This document shows positions 1-11,818 of a stretch of DNA of 64,000 nt, piece by piece. Source of the stretch: Anaspis maculata (taxonomy: Eukaryota; Arthropoda; Insecta; Coleoptera; Scraptiidae); contig OX421968.1 in the NCBI GenBank assembly GCA_949128115.1, positions 55,197,423-55,261,422 on the forward strand, written 5' to 3'. Each line of letters begins with the position of its first letter. The stretch's first letter is position 1. The notes beneath the pieces were generated by a model that worked only from the letters and a program-made list of their open reading frames with translations, ran no database searches and was not told where the DNA came from. Position numbers and translations under genes: made by a program.

Positions 1-126
1 GTTTCGAATGAAGAAAGTGGACAAGGAATGGTGTTTCTCCTTCAACCAAATTTCTTTACGTTCATAATATGCCTCTTTGAGAAAATGGGCTACTGAGACT
101 CACGCACGTGAAGGCATACTCACTTG
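1..126. repeat. Right end of a truncated foldback element
   Basis: These bases are nearly identical to the end of the right foldback arm (about 14930-15052) and are the reverse complement of the left arm start (371-490). The outer terminus reads ...CATACTCACTTG. The element therefore continues left of the window, and a second element of the same family begins 244 bp away in the opposite orientation. No coding sequence is seen. Confidence 0.8.
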
Positions 127-370
127 TTTATTAATACTACCCAATATTTTGTATCTTCCATCTCTCTATGACGCTACCTAGGAGCCTATATCATCATTAA
201 GTCATCAGTCGCAATGAGATATGGAAGAATGGAAAATAAAGAAGCTTTTTTTTAAGCAAGGCATCAGCTAAGATATGAAATGAAATATACTTTATTCGCT
301 CTTTTACCGAAATACACATGCGTATATATTAGGTGGTGTTGAACCCGTCAAAATCAAATGAATAAATAAA
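127..370. other. Spacer between two foldback ends
   Basis: This is AT-rich DNA with no gene. Its first bases (TATTAATACTACCCAATA) match one end of the hairpin MITE at 8621-8757, so the truncated foldback may have landed in or beside a copy of that MITE. Nothing else is recognised. Confidence 0.4.
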
Positions 371-2210
371 CAAGTGAGTATGCCTTCACGCGCGTGAGTC
401 TCAGTAGCGCATTTTCTCAAAGAGGCATATTATGAACGTAAAGAAATTTGGTTGAAGGAAAAACACCATTCCTTGCCCACTTTCTTCATTTGAAACTCAT
501 TGTGATATTTTGTTATCAGAATGGGGTACTTGCCAATGAAATAGATTTGAATGAAAATTCTTTCACTCATCAATATTTTTTTGTTTGAGGGCGGGATCTG
601 GGTAATCAACAGTAGTCTATTCTTTCTCATTTTTAGTCGGCTATCCATATAGGGAAAGAATTAGATCGCTATGTCTTCGGGTTTATGTTTTCCATTTATC
701 TCTTACTTTGAGGGCAGCGTGTGGGGGTGGCAGCATTCGGCAAAGTAACTGTTGCACAGTTTGAGTTAGGAGTTTCTAAATGTTTAAGGAAATATGACAA
801 TCAGTGAAAATTGTGAAAGTTGCATTTTTTGTTCGGGGGCGGCGTGTTGGAGCGGCAGAGTTTGGCAAAGAAATTCTTCCACAGTTTGAGTTTGGAGTTT
901 CTGAATGTTTGAGGTAACATTAAAATGTAAATCATTGGAAAATATTGAAAGTTGCACCTTTTTCTTTTGGGGGTGGAAGTTGGAGGCGGCGCCATATCAT
1001 GAGTAGCCTACTCTTTCCCATTTTTAGTTAACTATCTATATAGCGAAAGAATTAGATCGTTATGTCTTCGGGTTTATGTTTTTCATTCATCTCTCACTTT
1101 GAGGGCAGCGTGTGGGGGCGGCAGCATTTGGCAAAGTAACTGTTGCACAGTTTGAGTTGGGAGTTTCTAAATGTAAGGGAAATTTGACATTCAGTGAAAA
1201 TTGTGGAAGTTGCATTTTTTTTTGGTTTGGAGGCGGCAGCTGGAGGCGGCGGCTAATCAAAAGTGGCCTATCTTTCTCCAATTTTAGTCAGCTATCAATA
1301 TAGTGGAAAAATTAGATCGCTATGTCTTCAGGTTCATGTTTTACATTTATCTCTCACTTTGGGGGCGGCGTGTGGGAGCGGCAGAGTTTGGCAAAGAAAT
1401 TCATGCACAGTTTGATTCAAGAGTTTTTGAATGTTCGAAGTAACATTATCAGCTAAATCAGTGAAAATTGTTGAAAGTTGCACTTTTTTTCTTTTGGGGG
1501 CGGAAGCTGGAGGCGGCGCCATATCAAAAGTAGCCTATCCTTTTCCATTTTCAGTCAGCTATCCATATAGCGAAAAACTTAGATCGCTATGTCTTCGGGT
1601 TCATGTTTTTCATTTATCTCTTACTTTGGGGGCGGCGTGTGGGGCGGCAGCGTTCGGCTGAGCAAATGTTGCACAATTTGAGTTGGCAGTTCCTAAATGT
1701 TCAAGGAAACATCTCAATCAGTAACATTTATGAAAGTTGCACTTTTTATCGTTTGGGGGCGGAATCTGGGGGCGGCGACTAACCAAAAGTAGCCTATCCT
1801 TTCCCATTTTTAGTCAGCTATTTATATACCGAAAGAATCAGATCGCTATGTCTTCGGGTTCATATATAAGTCATATATTATAATATATATATATATACAA
1901 TCATATATTTATAAGTGGCAACTATGTATAATTCAAAAAATGAGAACACCAGAGCATCAGGTCTGGTAGAAAGTGCAATATTATGTTATTTCAAGTTTAT
2001 CGGGGGCGGTTTTCTCTATGTTGACGGCGCAATATGGACATCCAATATAGCCTAGCCCTCCTTTGGGAGTGGCAGCTATGTAACAGCGAAAAAATTAGAA
2101 AGCTAGGTCGTCTAGTTTGGGAGGAGTTCGAGGAACGGACGGACGGACGGACGGACGGACAAAGCGGTTGCAATAGCGATTTTCATCAAGATGGAAAATG
2201 CGCTAAAAAA
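371..2210. repeat. Left arm of giant foldback (long terminal inverted repeat)
   Basis: The arm starts CAAGTGAGTATGCCTTCACG and is the reverse complement of 13043-15052, giving a terminal inverted repeat of about 1.8-2.0 kb. Inside it are degenerate tandem units of about 260 bp, made of roughly 130-bp half units. The landmark TATGTCTTCGGGTT recurs at about 671, 1062, 1321, 1589 and 1849, and GC-rich GGGGGCGGCG blocks alternate with AT-rich DNA. Its inner edge holds a (GGAC)n run at about 2135-2162. Long inverted arms built of short tandem repeats are the known design of Drosophila FB (foldback) elements. No target duplication is visible at 371 and 15052. Confidence 0.75.
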
Positions 2211-2239
2211 TGAATAAATAAGTAATAAATATATACATA

Positions 2240-3571
2240 CAGGGTTCGGATTTGGTTATTACAAACTTTGAGGGATAATTCCCCATCAAAAATAAAGCCG
2301 AAAGAACAAAAAACTCATGGACCTAAAATGCTTCCTTAAAAAGATACGGTGTTGAAGTTAACTTTTTCAAATCGTTTTTTTACCGTAACTTTTGAACCGT
2401 TGGACCGATTTTAATCAAATTTAAACCAAAGCTTAGTCAACTGAGTCTCCATCGAATAATAATACCACAATTCATCAAAAATTTCTGGGGGCGTAGATAA
2501 TAGGGGACTGTTTCCTATTTCCGCCCCTATTTTTATCTCCCCTAATTATTTTTGAAATTGTTGATATTTTCGGATTCTACGTTTCATTTAGAAGAAAAAG
2601 TTACTCCTAGAAAATTTTGATTGGAGGCTTCGTTTTTGAGATATTTAGGTTTGAAACTTTGGAAAACATCTCAAAATCGCCACTTTTCAGGGCCCATTTT
2701 TTTTCTGAAAAGTTCTATGTTTTTTAGCAAAAACGGTACCTAGTTTATCAACAGTAATATCACAAGTGCTTAGATTTTCACGATAATTTTGGTCAGGCGA
2801 TCGCGAGTGCTGATTGTAGCGATAAATGCCCGACTCCGTAGGAGGAGGGCATTTATCCAGGGACAATCAGCCCGAGGGAAACGCCTGGCCAAAATTATCT
2901 GGGCAAATCTCGAGCACGAGTGATATTTTGAAGATTATTACATAAAAGAAGTCCGAAGTGACAGCCTGTCAGATTTTGTTGTTTACAAGAATTTTAATTA
3001 TCCTTGTAGGTCTAATAATCAAGGGCGTTGTATGTAATAATCAACTTGAAACACCTAGAAAACTTATATCAGTTAATAATCAGGAATCTTGAGTTTTCTT
3101 GAATTTTAATTTTCAAGGCCTTGAAAGTGGTGTTTTCGAGATGTTCTCAGAAGTTTGAAACACAAATATCTCGAGAATGAAGCCTCTAATCAAAATTTTG
3201 CAAGAGTAACTTTTTCTTCTAAATTGAACGTAGAATCCGAAAATATTAACAATTTTGAAAAATAATCAAAGAGAAAAATTGGGGCGAAATTGGAAGACAG
3301 TCTCGTATTATCTACGCCCCCAGGAATTTTTTATGAATTGTGGTATTATTATTCGATGGAGGCTCAATTGACTAAACTTTGGTTTCAAATTTGATTAAAA
3401 TCGGTCCAACGGTTCAAAAGTTACGGTGAAAAAACGATTTGAAAGTCAACTCCAACACCCTGCATCTTTTGAACGAAGCATTTCAGGACCATGAGTTTTT
3501 TATTCTTTCGGCTTTATTTTTGATGGGGTATCATCCCTCAAAGTTTGTAATAGCCAGACCCGAACACCCTG
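2240..3571. mobile_element. Foldback MITE, CAGGGTTCGG termini, TA target site
   Basis: The element has inverted arms of about 500 bp (2240-2756 against about 2940-3571) that end CAGGGTTCGG / CGAACACCCTG and are flanked by TA. The arms match the element at 37477-40272, so this is a repeated family. The centre (about 2757-2935) is a second, smaller palindrome whose two halves share a GATAAATGCCC-type core. There is no transposase. The TA duplication and CAGGGTG-type ends fit a non-autonomous Tc1/mariner-superfamily element. Confidence 0.75.
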
Positions 3572-3879
3572 TATATAACAAGTTACTTGTTCCGTCAGTG
3601 AAAACAGTTTCACACTTCTTTTATCTTCTGAACTAAGTCGACGGTTCTTTGAGAAAAAGCAACGTTTATAAGTTAATATAAAAACAAATTTTTCACGAGT
3701 TTCTAGGTATGGCCTAGGTTTCGCGAATTGCGAGTATGTACGAATTGTACACAGGGATTTCCACAATGGCGGCGAACAATACTGAAGTGAAATAGACGTA
3801 TGTACAATGACGTATGTACATTACGTATGAGTCATAATAAGACACTCCAATGGCCATAATCCTTTTGTTGTAGTGTTTC

Positions 3880-4025
3880 CCACGAGAGCGAGATTGTCTC
3901 GGTCTCGGTCTCGCTCTCGGACCGAGACCGAGAGCGAGACCGAGACGAGAGTGCCATGACCGAGACCGAGAACGAGACGAGATTACCATGACGAGAGTCT
4001 CGGTGAACCGAGAGTCTCGGTGTGC
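3880..4025. repeat. GAGACC/GGTCTC hexamer palindromic cluster
   Basis: This is a dense run of CGAGAC, GAGACC and their complements in both orientations, so the block can fold on itself. A similar block occurs at 6395-6545. Arg-Ser and Glu-Thr dipeptide reading frames across it are by-products of the hexamer and are not annotated as genes. Confidence 0.7.
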
Positions 4026-4214
4026 CATAACTAATGCGTATGATACGTAGAAATACATTCATTGGCCTTTCATTCTATTGATGGACTCTCTAATAATCAC
4101 CTGATTATCTAAGGACAAATAAGAATCTCTGAATATGAAAATAGCCGAATTTGAAATTTAAGATGTAGGTAAGATGGTGACTTTTTCTTTCTCACGTACC
4201 TACACTCTCACCAC

Positions 4215-5000
4215 CAGTGACGGATTAACCAATAGGCTAAGTAGGCTGCAGCCTAGGGCGCCTCGATACGAGGGGGCGCCAACCGAGGCGAAATTGAAAA
4301 AAAGTATGAATTCACAAAAATGTTTTAGTTTTATGTTCCATATTGTTGCAATAATTTCAGGCCAGCTAGAAAAGTTGGGAAGGTACTTTCCGGCATCCAC
4401 TCTCAAGTGAATACATGCTATGGAAAAAATGAATCGAAATGAATCGAAATGCTGGCAACTAATAAATTATGAATAAAATAATTGAATCTCATTATAGGGT
4501 GACTACCTTTGCTTGTAAAAAAACTGGTGACTGTACTCGAAAGTGAACCGTTGAAAAGATGGAAGGTCTTTGCCCAACGGCGCCGGCGTCAGACACCGAG
4601 AAAAAGGTTGTATTTTCGTTTATAGCTCAAGCGACGAAGCGAATGAATGTCACCCACCATCTTTGAAATAACATTAAATCATGACTTTTTTCAAGGAGAC
4701 AGACCTCTACCAATATAAAGAAATGGAAATCACCTGCCCACAGGCTGAAAAGGTCTATTCAGTCACTAGTGGTCACTAGTGTTTAACACTTTACATACCT
4801 ACTTACAGTGTGCTACTCTATGATTGTATTAGTTTTGTCCTGTTTTTAAGCCTATACATTTTTTTATTCAATTTATAAAAATTGCAGAAAGAATCAAGGT
4901 GGATTTTTTCATTATTTGTTGTAGTTCTAAAAGTGTAGGGGGATGGGGGGGCGCCGAATTGAATCAGCCTAGGGCGCCACTGTTTTCTAATCCGTCACTG
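4215..5000. mobile_element. hAT-like non-autonomous element with perfect 8-bp TSD
   Basis: The 786-bp element has inverted termini CAGTGACGGATTA / TAATCCGTCACTG and is flanked by a perfect 8-bp direct repeat CTCACCAC (4207-4214 and 5001-5008). CAGTG-type ends with 8-bp duplications are diagnostic of the hAT superfamily. Subterminal GCCTAGGGCGCC motifs occur at both ends. No transposase frame is present. Confidence 0.85.
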
Positions 5001-5008
5001 CTCACCAC

Positions 5009-6394
5009 TTCATCATCAACTACTATTCCACCAGAGGATGAAGCTTTTTTGACCTCATCGAGCCGAGACTGTTCGGGAAGTTTTCCAAATGTTGAGGTTT
5101 ATTTGACATCGACAGTTTTTATCTTTGACAGTGCAAAACTAGAAAAGAGAAGCTTTATCTTTTCATACGTGATGCGCTGTATAACAGAAGTGTCCACTAT
5201 TAGAGGTACTTTATACTTATTATTATATAGGTATTCCACTTTTTGGCCTGAAAGGCCCAGATGGGGATGTTCAGCCATAATTTTTATTACCTATTTTAGT
5301 GTGCAATCACAATAGAGCCGCACAGGAATTTTGTAGGTACAGTTTTCGAGCCCCGTTTTGTTGAGTTTTGTATTGATTTGGATAAATTTAAGGTGCTATG
5401 TACCGCTACATTTTATGAATGAAGAAAATAGATCAACAATGGATTGCGAAATAACGCAAGAAAGCCTCTATCCTTAATACTCAAGTGTTTTCTTGCCAAA
5501 AAATTGAAACCCAACCAACGAAACACGTGTCAAAATTTTTCTTTTATAGTCGTACGTGTCTTTCGCATCTCTATTCAGCAAGTCGCACGGTCAGTTTATT
5601 TTTGGGTTTTATGACTTTTATGACAACAATCCAAGAGTACCCGCCCAAAAGTCCGGTCCACGAACTGAATGGAAAAAATCAAACAAATATGACGAAAGCA
5701 GACTCGACATTTCTTTTATTTTGAATGAGCAAACAAAAATGCTTTTTTAATCGAGTATACAATCTGTTCGATTTGCTGTCAGAAGCTGGCTATAGATTTC
5801 ACCGTGTTTCACCTTATAACCACTATTATTGCTTATGCGAATAAAATGCATTTGTTATATTTCACTCAAAAGCGATTCATCTACCATAACTAAATTTAAA
5901 GGATATATTATGTATAACTGATGAGCCACACTCCTTCAAAACCAAGTTTTTAAAAAATAAAGGATCAGTCATAATGAAGGAAAATCAATTTTATCAACTT
6001 TTTCTTATACCTATTTGATTACTGAGTCATTTTTAAATTTGAGAATGGATAAAATCCCAAGATTGTCTTTTACGCAATCTAAATTTCTTAAGTAACCCGT
6101 ACCGTAGGTTACAGGTAAGTAACCTACCTTCGTGAAAATTGCTCATCTAAAATTGACAAAAAATATCCATCTTGAAATTCATTCAATCTAATACGTAACG
6201 ATGAACAGAAATCAACTAGGATTTTATTCATTGTTCCTATGAATTTCGAATAAATGGAGAAAGAATAAAGTTCCCTCACTCAATAAATAGTCCATGTTGC
6301 TGAAATACCGTAAACTAAAATAAATGAAATATGAATTGCAATTTGCGCCATTTGTTAAAAAATAACCTGATTTTTCTGAAAAGTCAATAATACA
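5009..6394. other. Intergenic, no supported gene
   Basis: Short open frames exist (for example near 5485-5750), but none shows a domain, splice structure or family resemblance I recognise. The sequence next to the hAT insertion may be older repeat DNA. Nothing further is supported. Confidence 0.4.
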
Positions 6395-6545
6395 AACACC
6401 GAGACCGAGAGTCTCGCCGAGAGTACGAGACCGAGAGCGAGACTACATGGTACGAGACCGAGACGAGAGTGGTCCATTTACGAGATTTACGAGACCGAGA
6501 CCGAGAGCGACCCACTCTCGCTCTCGTCTCGCCGAGAGTGAAACA
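6395..6545. repeat. Second GAGACC/GGTCTC palindromic cluster
   Basis: The hexamer content matches 3880-4025. Both clusters lie next to an AAACACTA motif, in opposite orientation, which suggests both belong to one short dispersed repeat. No coding function is seen. Confidence 0.65.
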
Positions 6546-6959
6546 CTATTTTGTTGTGGTGTGAGGCAGGCTCGTAGTCAGAAGCTGGCAATGGGCCAGA
6601 AGTAAGGTATATACTCGGGTATATACATATTATTAGAAAGTTCAAACTGTAGCTAACCAGAGTATACTTATTATTTTTCGAAACTACCCACCTTATCATG
6701 AAAATATGAAAAAACAAATGATTCCGGAAAGTTACAAAACATTTCGACACTTGCTGCAAACTTCAATTTTCGTTCTAGAACTCAAATTCAAGGTCAAGTT
6801 CAGATTCTACAACAGTCATTTTCGCGCGTTTTGTTAGTAAAAATGATAAAGTTAAATTATTAGCCACAACAACCCATATGGCTTCGGCTTGGTTATCTAT
6901 ATCTGCCTATTCATAGTGAATACGAAACCTATCTAAATGGTAGGAAAGAAGCTTACCTT

Positions 6960-7117
6960 ACGAGGGCCGAAGTGTGTACTCGGAACGTTTATCCAGCCAA
7001 AACCTTGCCGACCACAGTGCCCTTTTGTGGAGGTCGCCCATCTGAATCCGAGTAGGCACCGCCGTGTGTTGCTTGACTTCTGTGAATAATATAAATAAAG
7101 TGCTTTAAAAAAAAAAC
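6960..7117. repeat. 5S rRNA-derived (antisense) retro-sequence with A tail
   Basis: Bases about 7025-7085 resemble the reverse complement of the 3' half of insect 5S rRNA: GGTCGCCCATCT, then a CACCGCC region, then TGCTTGACTTC. They are followed by AATAAA-like sequence and a run of 10 A (about 7108-7117). This looks like a retrotransposed repeat carrying 5S sequence in antisense. The upstream limit is uncertain. The call rests on recalled 5S sequence and was not aligned by program. Confidence 0.45.
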
Positions 7118-7441
7118 ATATTCATCAGATGAGATGACTGATTTCTAGTCATTACTAGTGCAAGTGCACCTATTGAAAATGCTCCGTCAACCTGGTGTCA
7201 GCAAAATTATCAGAAATGCAACTTAGAAACCAAGTAGATATCAGTTATGGAATATGTAACATAAAACTCAAATAAAATGCAACTGAACTTTGAGTGATAA
7301 CAGCAACAATAATACCTAGGTACCTACTTACGAGGTATTTCTACGATTGAGTCATTATTGTCTATTTTGGATTGCGTTGTAAATACTGCGTTATCTATTC
7401 ACTTAGCCGCATAGAGTCATTTAATAGCAAGTCAGCAGAAA

Positions 7442-7503
7442 TGTGTAGGTGCAATTTTATGTTATGATATGTTGTGTAGGTGCAATTTTATGTTATGATA
7501 TGT
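7442..7503. repeat. 31-bp tandem duplication (2 copies)
   Basis: Two adjacent identical copies of a 31-bp unit beginning TGTGTAGGTGCAATTTTATG. No function is apparent. Confidence 0.85.
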
Positions 7504-8620
7504 TAACTATTTATACATTTTCTCAAATCACTAACCTACCGTAACAGTTGGAGTATCTACCTATCCATGAATCCCCATCACATTCAGAATTCAGATAATG
7601 TTAATTTATTCTCATTAGAGAGCTATTGCGAATTCTAACAGAGCGAATACGAGATCTCTTGCATTGTTCAAGGAGTAGAAGGACTGCACTGCAGAAAGTC
7701 AGAAACGCCGAAAAATATTCGGTACTTACAAACTGAATTCGCATTATTTTTATTCAAGATCTTCCGATGATGGCGTAATGAATAAAAGTTTGTATAATAA
7801 TAGCTAGGCACCTAATAATGATAAAAAATCGTACGGGATCAGAGTTTACCTTGAGATAATAAACTTTGAATACCACAAGACTTTTTTTTACAAATTTCTT
7901 ACGGTCTGGATTGATCATTCATCAACCTCGTTCATTACCTTTATTACATAATCCAGTACCGAAAGTGCCAAAGGCCAAAGAAATTATTGTTTTTCAACAT
8001 GAATCGAGTGCAATGATTAAATTGTTAATAAAACAAAGCTCTCTGAATTAGATTATAGTACTATTTTTTTTTAATGTGTGATTTTGTCAATTATGCTTAA
8101 TAATTATACTAGTATTTATGATAGTAACGTAAAATGGAATAAATAAACAAATAACGTTAAATAACAAAATATTAAATGGGAACAAAAGTTGCACTGAAAC
8201 GTCAAGTAGGTATCTCTACTATACTTAACTAATATTATTATCTTGTTCATGACCCTATTATACCTACCTAATGACAAACATGTTGGCAAGGTGCTATTCA
8301 AGCTAGGTATTTTATATTTTCAGCATTTTAGATAGTTTCGGGTTCGGGGGCAATACACCTATTTTATAACACGCGTGTCACGAGTAGATAAAAAGAGATC
8401 CGAGACATGACAATAGATATATCTGTTCAATTAAACACACAACGAAATAGCGGATCAAGATCATCACAATTTCCTATATTGTTTACCGTTTACTATTTAT
8501 CTGCTTCAATTAATTTGAACTATGATTATAAAAAAAAAAATGGAAAAAATCAAGCCAAAACCTGCTTGTAGTAATTACTCATACATACAGAATTCGCCCG
8601 AATTATTTATCGGGCAACAA

Positions 8621-8757
8621 TGGGTAGTATTAATAAAAAATAATAAGCATAAGCATTTGCTTATATTTTTAAGGAGTTGCTAAGCAGACTTTTCCTAGCA
8701 ACGCCTATGAAATCCAAGCAAATGCTTATGCTAATTTTTTTTTATTAATACTACCCA
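8621..8757. mobile_element. Short hairpin MITE, TGGGTAGTATTAATA termini
   Basis: This 137-bp element folds almost completely: TGGGTAGTATTAATA with an inner GCATAAGCATTTGCTTA pairs with the mirror sequence ending ACTACCCA. A terminal fragment of the same family lies at about 130-147. The target duplication is not clear. Confidence 0.7.
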
Positions 8758-9545
8758 ATATAGCTTGGCGTCATAAATTAAGGTTCGATTGTTCAAAGGA
8801 AGAGAACTATCGGGTTATCCATTGGCTTGAATCTTCAACGAATAAAGTTAGAAACCCCCTCAAGTGTCAAAAGAAAATTCCGACAATAAACGTATTGATT
8901 ATTCAATCGCAGGTCAAAATAAGGCAAGAGCTTCAGCAATTCCTTTTACTGCTGAAACACCAAACCAATAATTGGATCTTCCTCTTTCTTACGTCAATGG
9001 TCTCAAGTACAATTTCAAATGTATAGTTATGTCTTGACGTCCAATGGGTGTCCACCATTGATAATGGAATAAACGCACGACATTACATGCAACATGACCG
9101 AATTGATTGGTACTAGCGGAATCGGACGTTCGATGACGGTTGTTTGTGCCAATTTAGGTACACTTAGCTATAAAGCTAAGATAAGTGTTATTTTTCATGC
9201 TTAAGTGGAATAATACAAGAGCCAGCAGAAAAATACCCCTTATATTATTAGTTTACTTATAAATGTCTTCAATTTTTTCGAGCTTTGTCGAGGATGCCCG
9301 TGTGCGTTCGAAATTGCATAATGATCATGATTAATAAATAAATAAATAGATAGATAGACATCAGTTCATCAGTATAAGCAGTTGGTGTTTATTCTCATGT
9401 AGGTACTTCTCACTTCTCGAACGATACTTACTGATATCGGGCACTTAAAGACATCCATATCCATTTATTGGTACTAAACACGTGCATGCAGTGTAGTACA
9501 GTACTAGTATACCTACTGTACTAGTGCTAGAGTGGGGCTACGCTT
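8758..9545. other. Upstream region of the TMEM205-like gene, no other gene
   Basis: AT-rich DNA with a short (TAAA)/(TAGA) stretch at about 9332-9358. There is no coding region or recognised repeat. It may hold distal control elements of the downstream gene, but none can be named. Confidence 0.35.
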
Positions 9546-9577
9546 TATAAAACACCTACCCCATAATTCAGCTTTCA
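9546..9577 (+). promoter_or_regulatory. Candidate core promoter (TATA + initiator)
   Basis: TATAAAA at 9546-9552 is followed 24 bases on by a TCAGCT initiator-like hexamer (A at 9570) and 31 bases on by TCATTC (A at 9577). Both spacings are near the 25-31 bp usual in arthropods. It lies 43-50 bp upstream of the ATG at 9620, giving a very short 5' leader. This is inferred from motif and spacing only. Confidence 0.45.
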
Positions 9578-9619
9578 TTCGATTAGAAACGTGCGAGTTC
9601 GAAGCAGCTGAAGCCGAAG

Positions 9620-10604
9620 ATGTGTGTAGGGAAGACCAGTGTCCACACCCACACCCCGATAAAACCTAAATTTCTGAACAGAAAAAGTGCAGTGAAACGA
9701 GTGCAACTGATGAACGAAACGGGGAAAATCGCTTATCAAGATGACATCTTGGCCGTTACGACTTATTATACGAAAGTGGCACTGTTCACAGCTAACGACT
9801 TCTTGCAAAGCTTCGCAAAATCCACAGCTTACAAGTAAGCAATGCACAACCCTCGATGTTGCGTAATATTGTGCTAAACTTCAATAATTTTCAGGATTCT
9901 CTTCAAAACCACCCAGCCAGCACACGTACTGACAGCTCTTGCAGTCGTCACCATAGCGTATTTGTTACTTCCTAGCCAAAACGCCAGTCCGAGCCTTGCT
10001 TCGCCCTTTTGGACTTTCATCTATTTGGCTTCATTCAGTGCCCATTTCGGCGCGCAAATGTGGATGACGTTCATTTCGGGCCTGTCTTTGTACTTCACTT
10101 TACCGCGCCACACTTTCGGCAACATCCAGCAAGTCCTGTTTCCGAAATACTTCCTGCTCAACTCGATCCTGAGTCTGATAACGCTCACGGTCTTCATCAA
10201 AGGCAACAACGGCCATTTAACTACACCCCAAATCACGACTCAGGTAAATTGAGAAAACACTTGCAAGAAACTCAATAACGTGAATTACAGTTTTCTCTTT
10301 TTTTTTGTTGCAGGTCAGTGCGATGACCCTCTGTTTCTTAACAGAGCTCATCATCAGATTGTACCTGACTCCTCCGCTTCTTCTCCTAATGACCATCAAG
10401 AACAAAATCGAAAAAGAAGCGGGAATCGGAATGGAAGTTGGCAAGCTCGTCGCTGGCGATCTTCTGAAGTGTCCGCACTACGTCAAAATCCATAAATCCT
10501 TCAGGAAAGTTCACATGACTATAGCAATCGGCAATATAGTCGCGATGAGCTGTACCATTCTGCACTTGTACTATTTAGCACACAAAATTTGTGTATTCAA
10601 TTAA
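9620..10604 (+). CDS. TMEM205-family (DUF4149) membrane protein, three exons
   Basis: The spliced protein is about 284 aa. Exons are 9620-9834, 9895-10243 and 10314-10604, with introns of 60 and 70 nt (GTAAGC...TTTCAG and GTAAAT...TTGCAG). The junction codon is AA|G, then phase 0. Diagnostic motifs in exon 2 are HFGAQMWMTFISG, LPRHTFGNIQ and LFPKYF, which match the conserved core of TMEM205/DUF4149 proteins. Hydrophobic segments lie near residues 83-98, 110-140, 160-180, 190-215 and 255-275, so it should be a multipass membrane protein. Human TMEM205 is linked to platinum resistance; the insect role is unknown. The N-terminal ~75 residues are polar and not family-conserved as far as I can tell. 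The start is chosen because it is the first ATG after the promoter motifs and keeps the frame into exon 2. The whole gene lies between the two foldback arms. Confidence 0.85.
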
Positions 10605-11471
10605 TAATTGACAGTATTTTCTCGAAACGAGACCCTTAATTCATATTTATTTCAATTCTTTCCTTTATTTATTGTGATGTTTGTGAGTAGGTAGTTTTAG
10701 TTTTTTTACGCTGCTTTTGTAAGATAAGAATCATTAGACTGATGATTTTTTTTTATTAAAACAATTCTATTACCTATACACCTTTGTTTCATTCGCTGTT
10801 ACGCTGTTTCCCAACGAGCATTGTTTGCAAATATTGCGAACAACAATAACAAAAAAAAGACGTAATGATTAGGAGGGGCAGTAAAATTAACAAAGTTCAA
10901 TAATCATCTGACATCCAATCATCAAAATTCAGCGCTTAGTTAGTACCTATCACAAGATGTATAAAGGGACTTTATATTTGTTTGCTCATGATTCACTAAT
11001 ATAATTTCGATAATCCTTTCTTACCGAAGCTGAGTCGATCACCTTTCCACTTCTGGCTAGGATTCGACCACTTCCACTTCCTAATAACTAGCTTAACCAA
11101 CTCAGAAAAAATTAATGGTCAATATAATTAGATATCGTGATAGAAGCAAAACGCATGTTTAGATAGACACAGATAGGTATTGCTTGTGAAATGTGCCGAA
11201 ACTAGAGGCTATACGATTTAATTAAAATACTCGAGCTCCGTCCACTATAAACGAATCCATTAAACTGTAAATAGGTAGGTATACATCACATGAAACTTTC
11301 CGAATCGTCTATTAAAAGTGTCCTTTAAATATTGTAAATTTTATTTTAAGGATTGTACATGCATTTTATGTTGTAAAATGAATGATTTTGAAAGTGGTAA
11401 GGACAAGGTGTACTACCTATTTTTAGTATAGTAGGTACCTATCGTCCTTTCAAGATTGATACAGGATGTTT
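10605..11471. other. 3' flank of TMEM205-like gene
   Basis: The AT-rich 3' UTR and intergenic DNA contain no clear AATAAA close to the stop, so the transcript end is not placed. No other gene or repeat is recognised before the SINE. Confidence 0.35.
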
Positions 11472-11818
11472 GAAGGACGCGTAGTGTAATGGACATCGCG
11501 CTTGGCTTCGATAACTGGAGTCAAGTCATACACACCGCGGTCCATTTCTGGATGGGTGACCGCTTCAACATGGCGCTGTGGTGGGGCCCACTCGGAAGTG
11601 GGATACCGGTGCCAAATCCCCCCTCGGCAAGGTTCTGGGCAAACCTTCCGAGTACTTCGGCCCTCGAAAGCTTCTCTGGAAGAGTGATGGCTGTTGCTAT
11701 TCACTTGTGGTTCAGAATCCACTTTAAACTGTAGGCCCCCTATTCAATATGAATAGGCAGAGAAGCAATCCGAAACCCTTAATGGTTGTTACGGCTAATG
11801 AATGAAATGAATTAATGA
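11472..11818 (+). mobile_element. tRNA/5S-chimeric SINE with ~11-bp TSD
   Basis: The 5' head (from GGACGCGTAGTGTAATGG) is tRNA-like, with box-A-like and box-B-like (GGCTTCGATAACT) elements. It is followed by sequence like the 5S rRNA box-C region: GCGGTCC...TTCTGGATGGGTGACCGCTT. The 3' end is an ATGAA-rich tail. The copy is flanked by ACAGGATGTTT at 11461-11471 and again at 11819-11829, a typical LINE-mobilised target duplication. Open frames across it are not genes. Confidence 0.65.

Noticed and set aside
3714..4062. Open frames rich in Ser-Arg and Glu-Thr
   Set aside because: They are translations of the GAGACC hexamer repeat in two frames and disappear outside it.
9575..9847. Minus-strand gene at the TMEM205 exon 1
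   Set aside because: Antisense frame only; the plus strand has promoter motifs, splice sites and the TMEM205 core.
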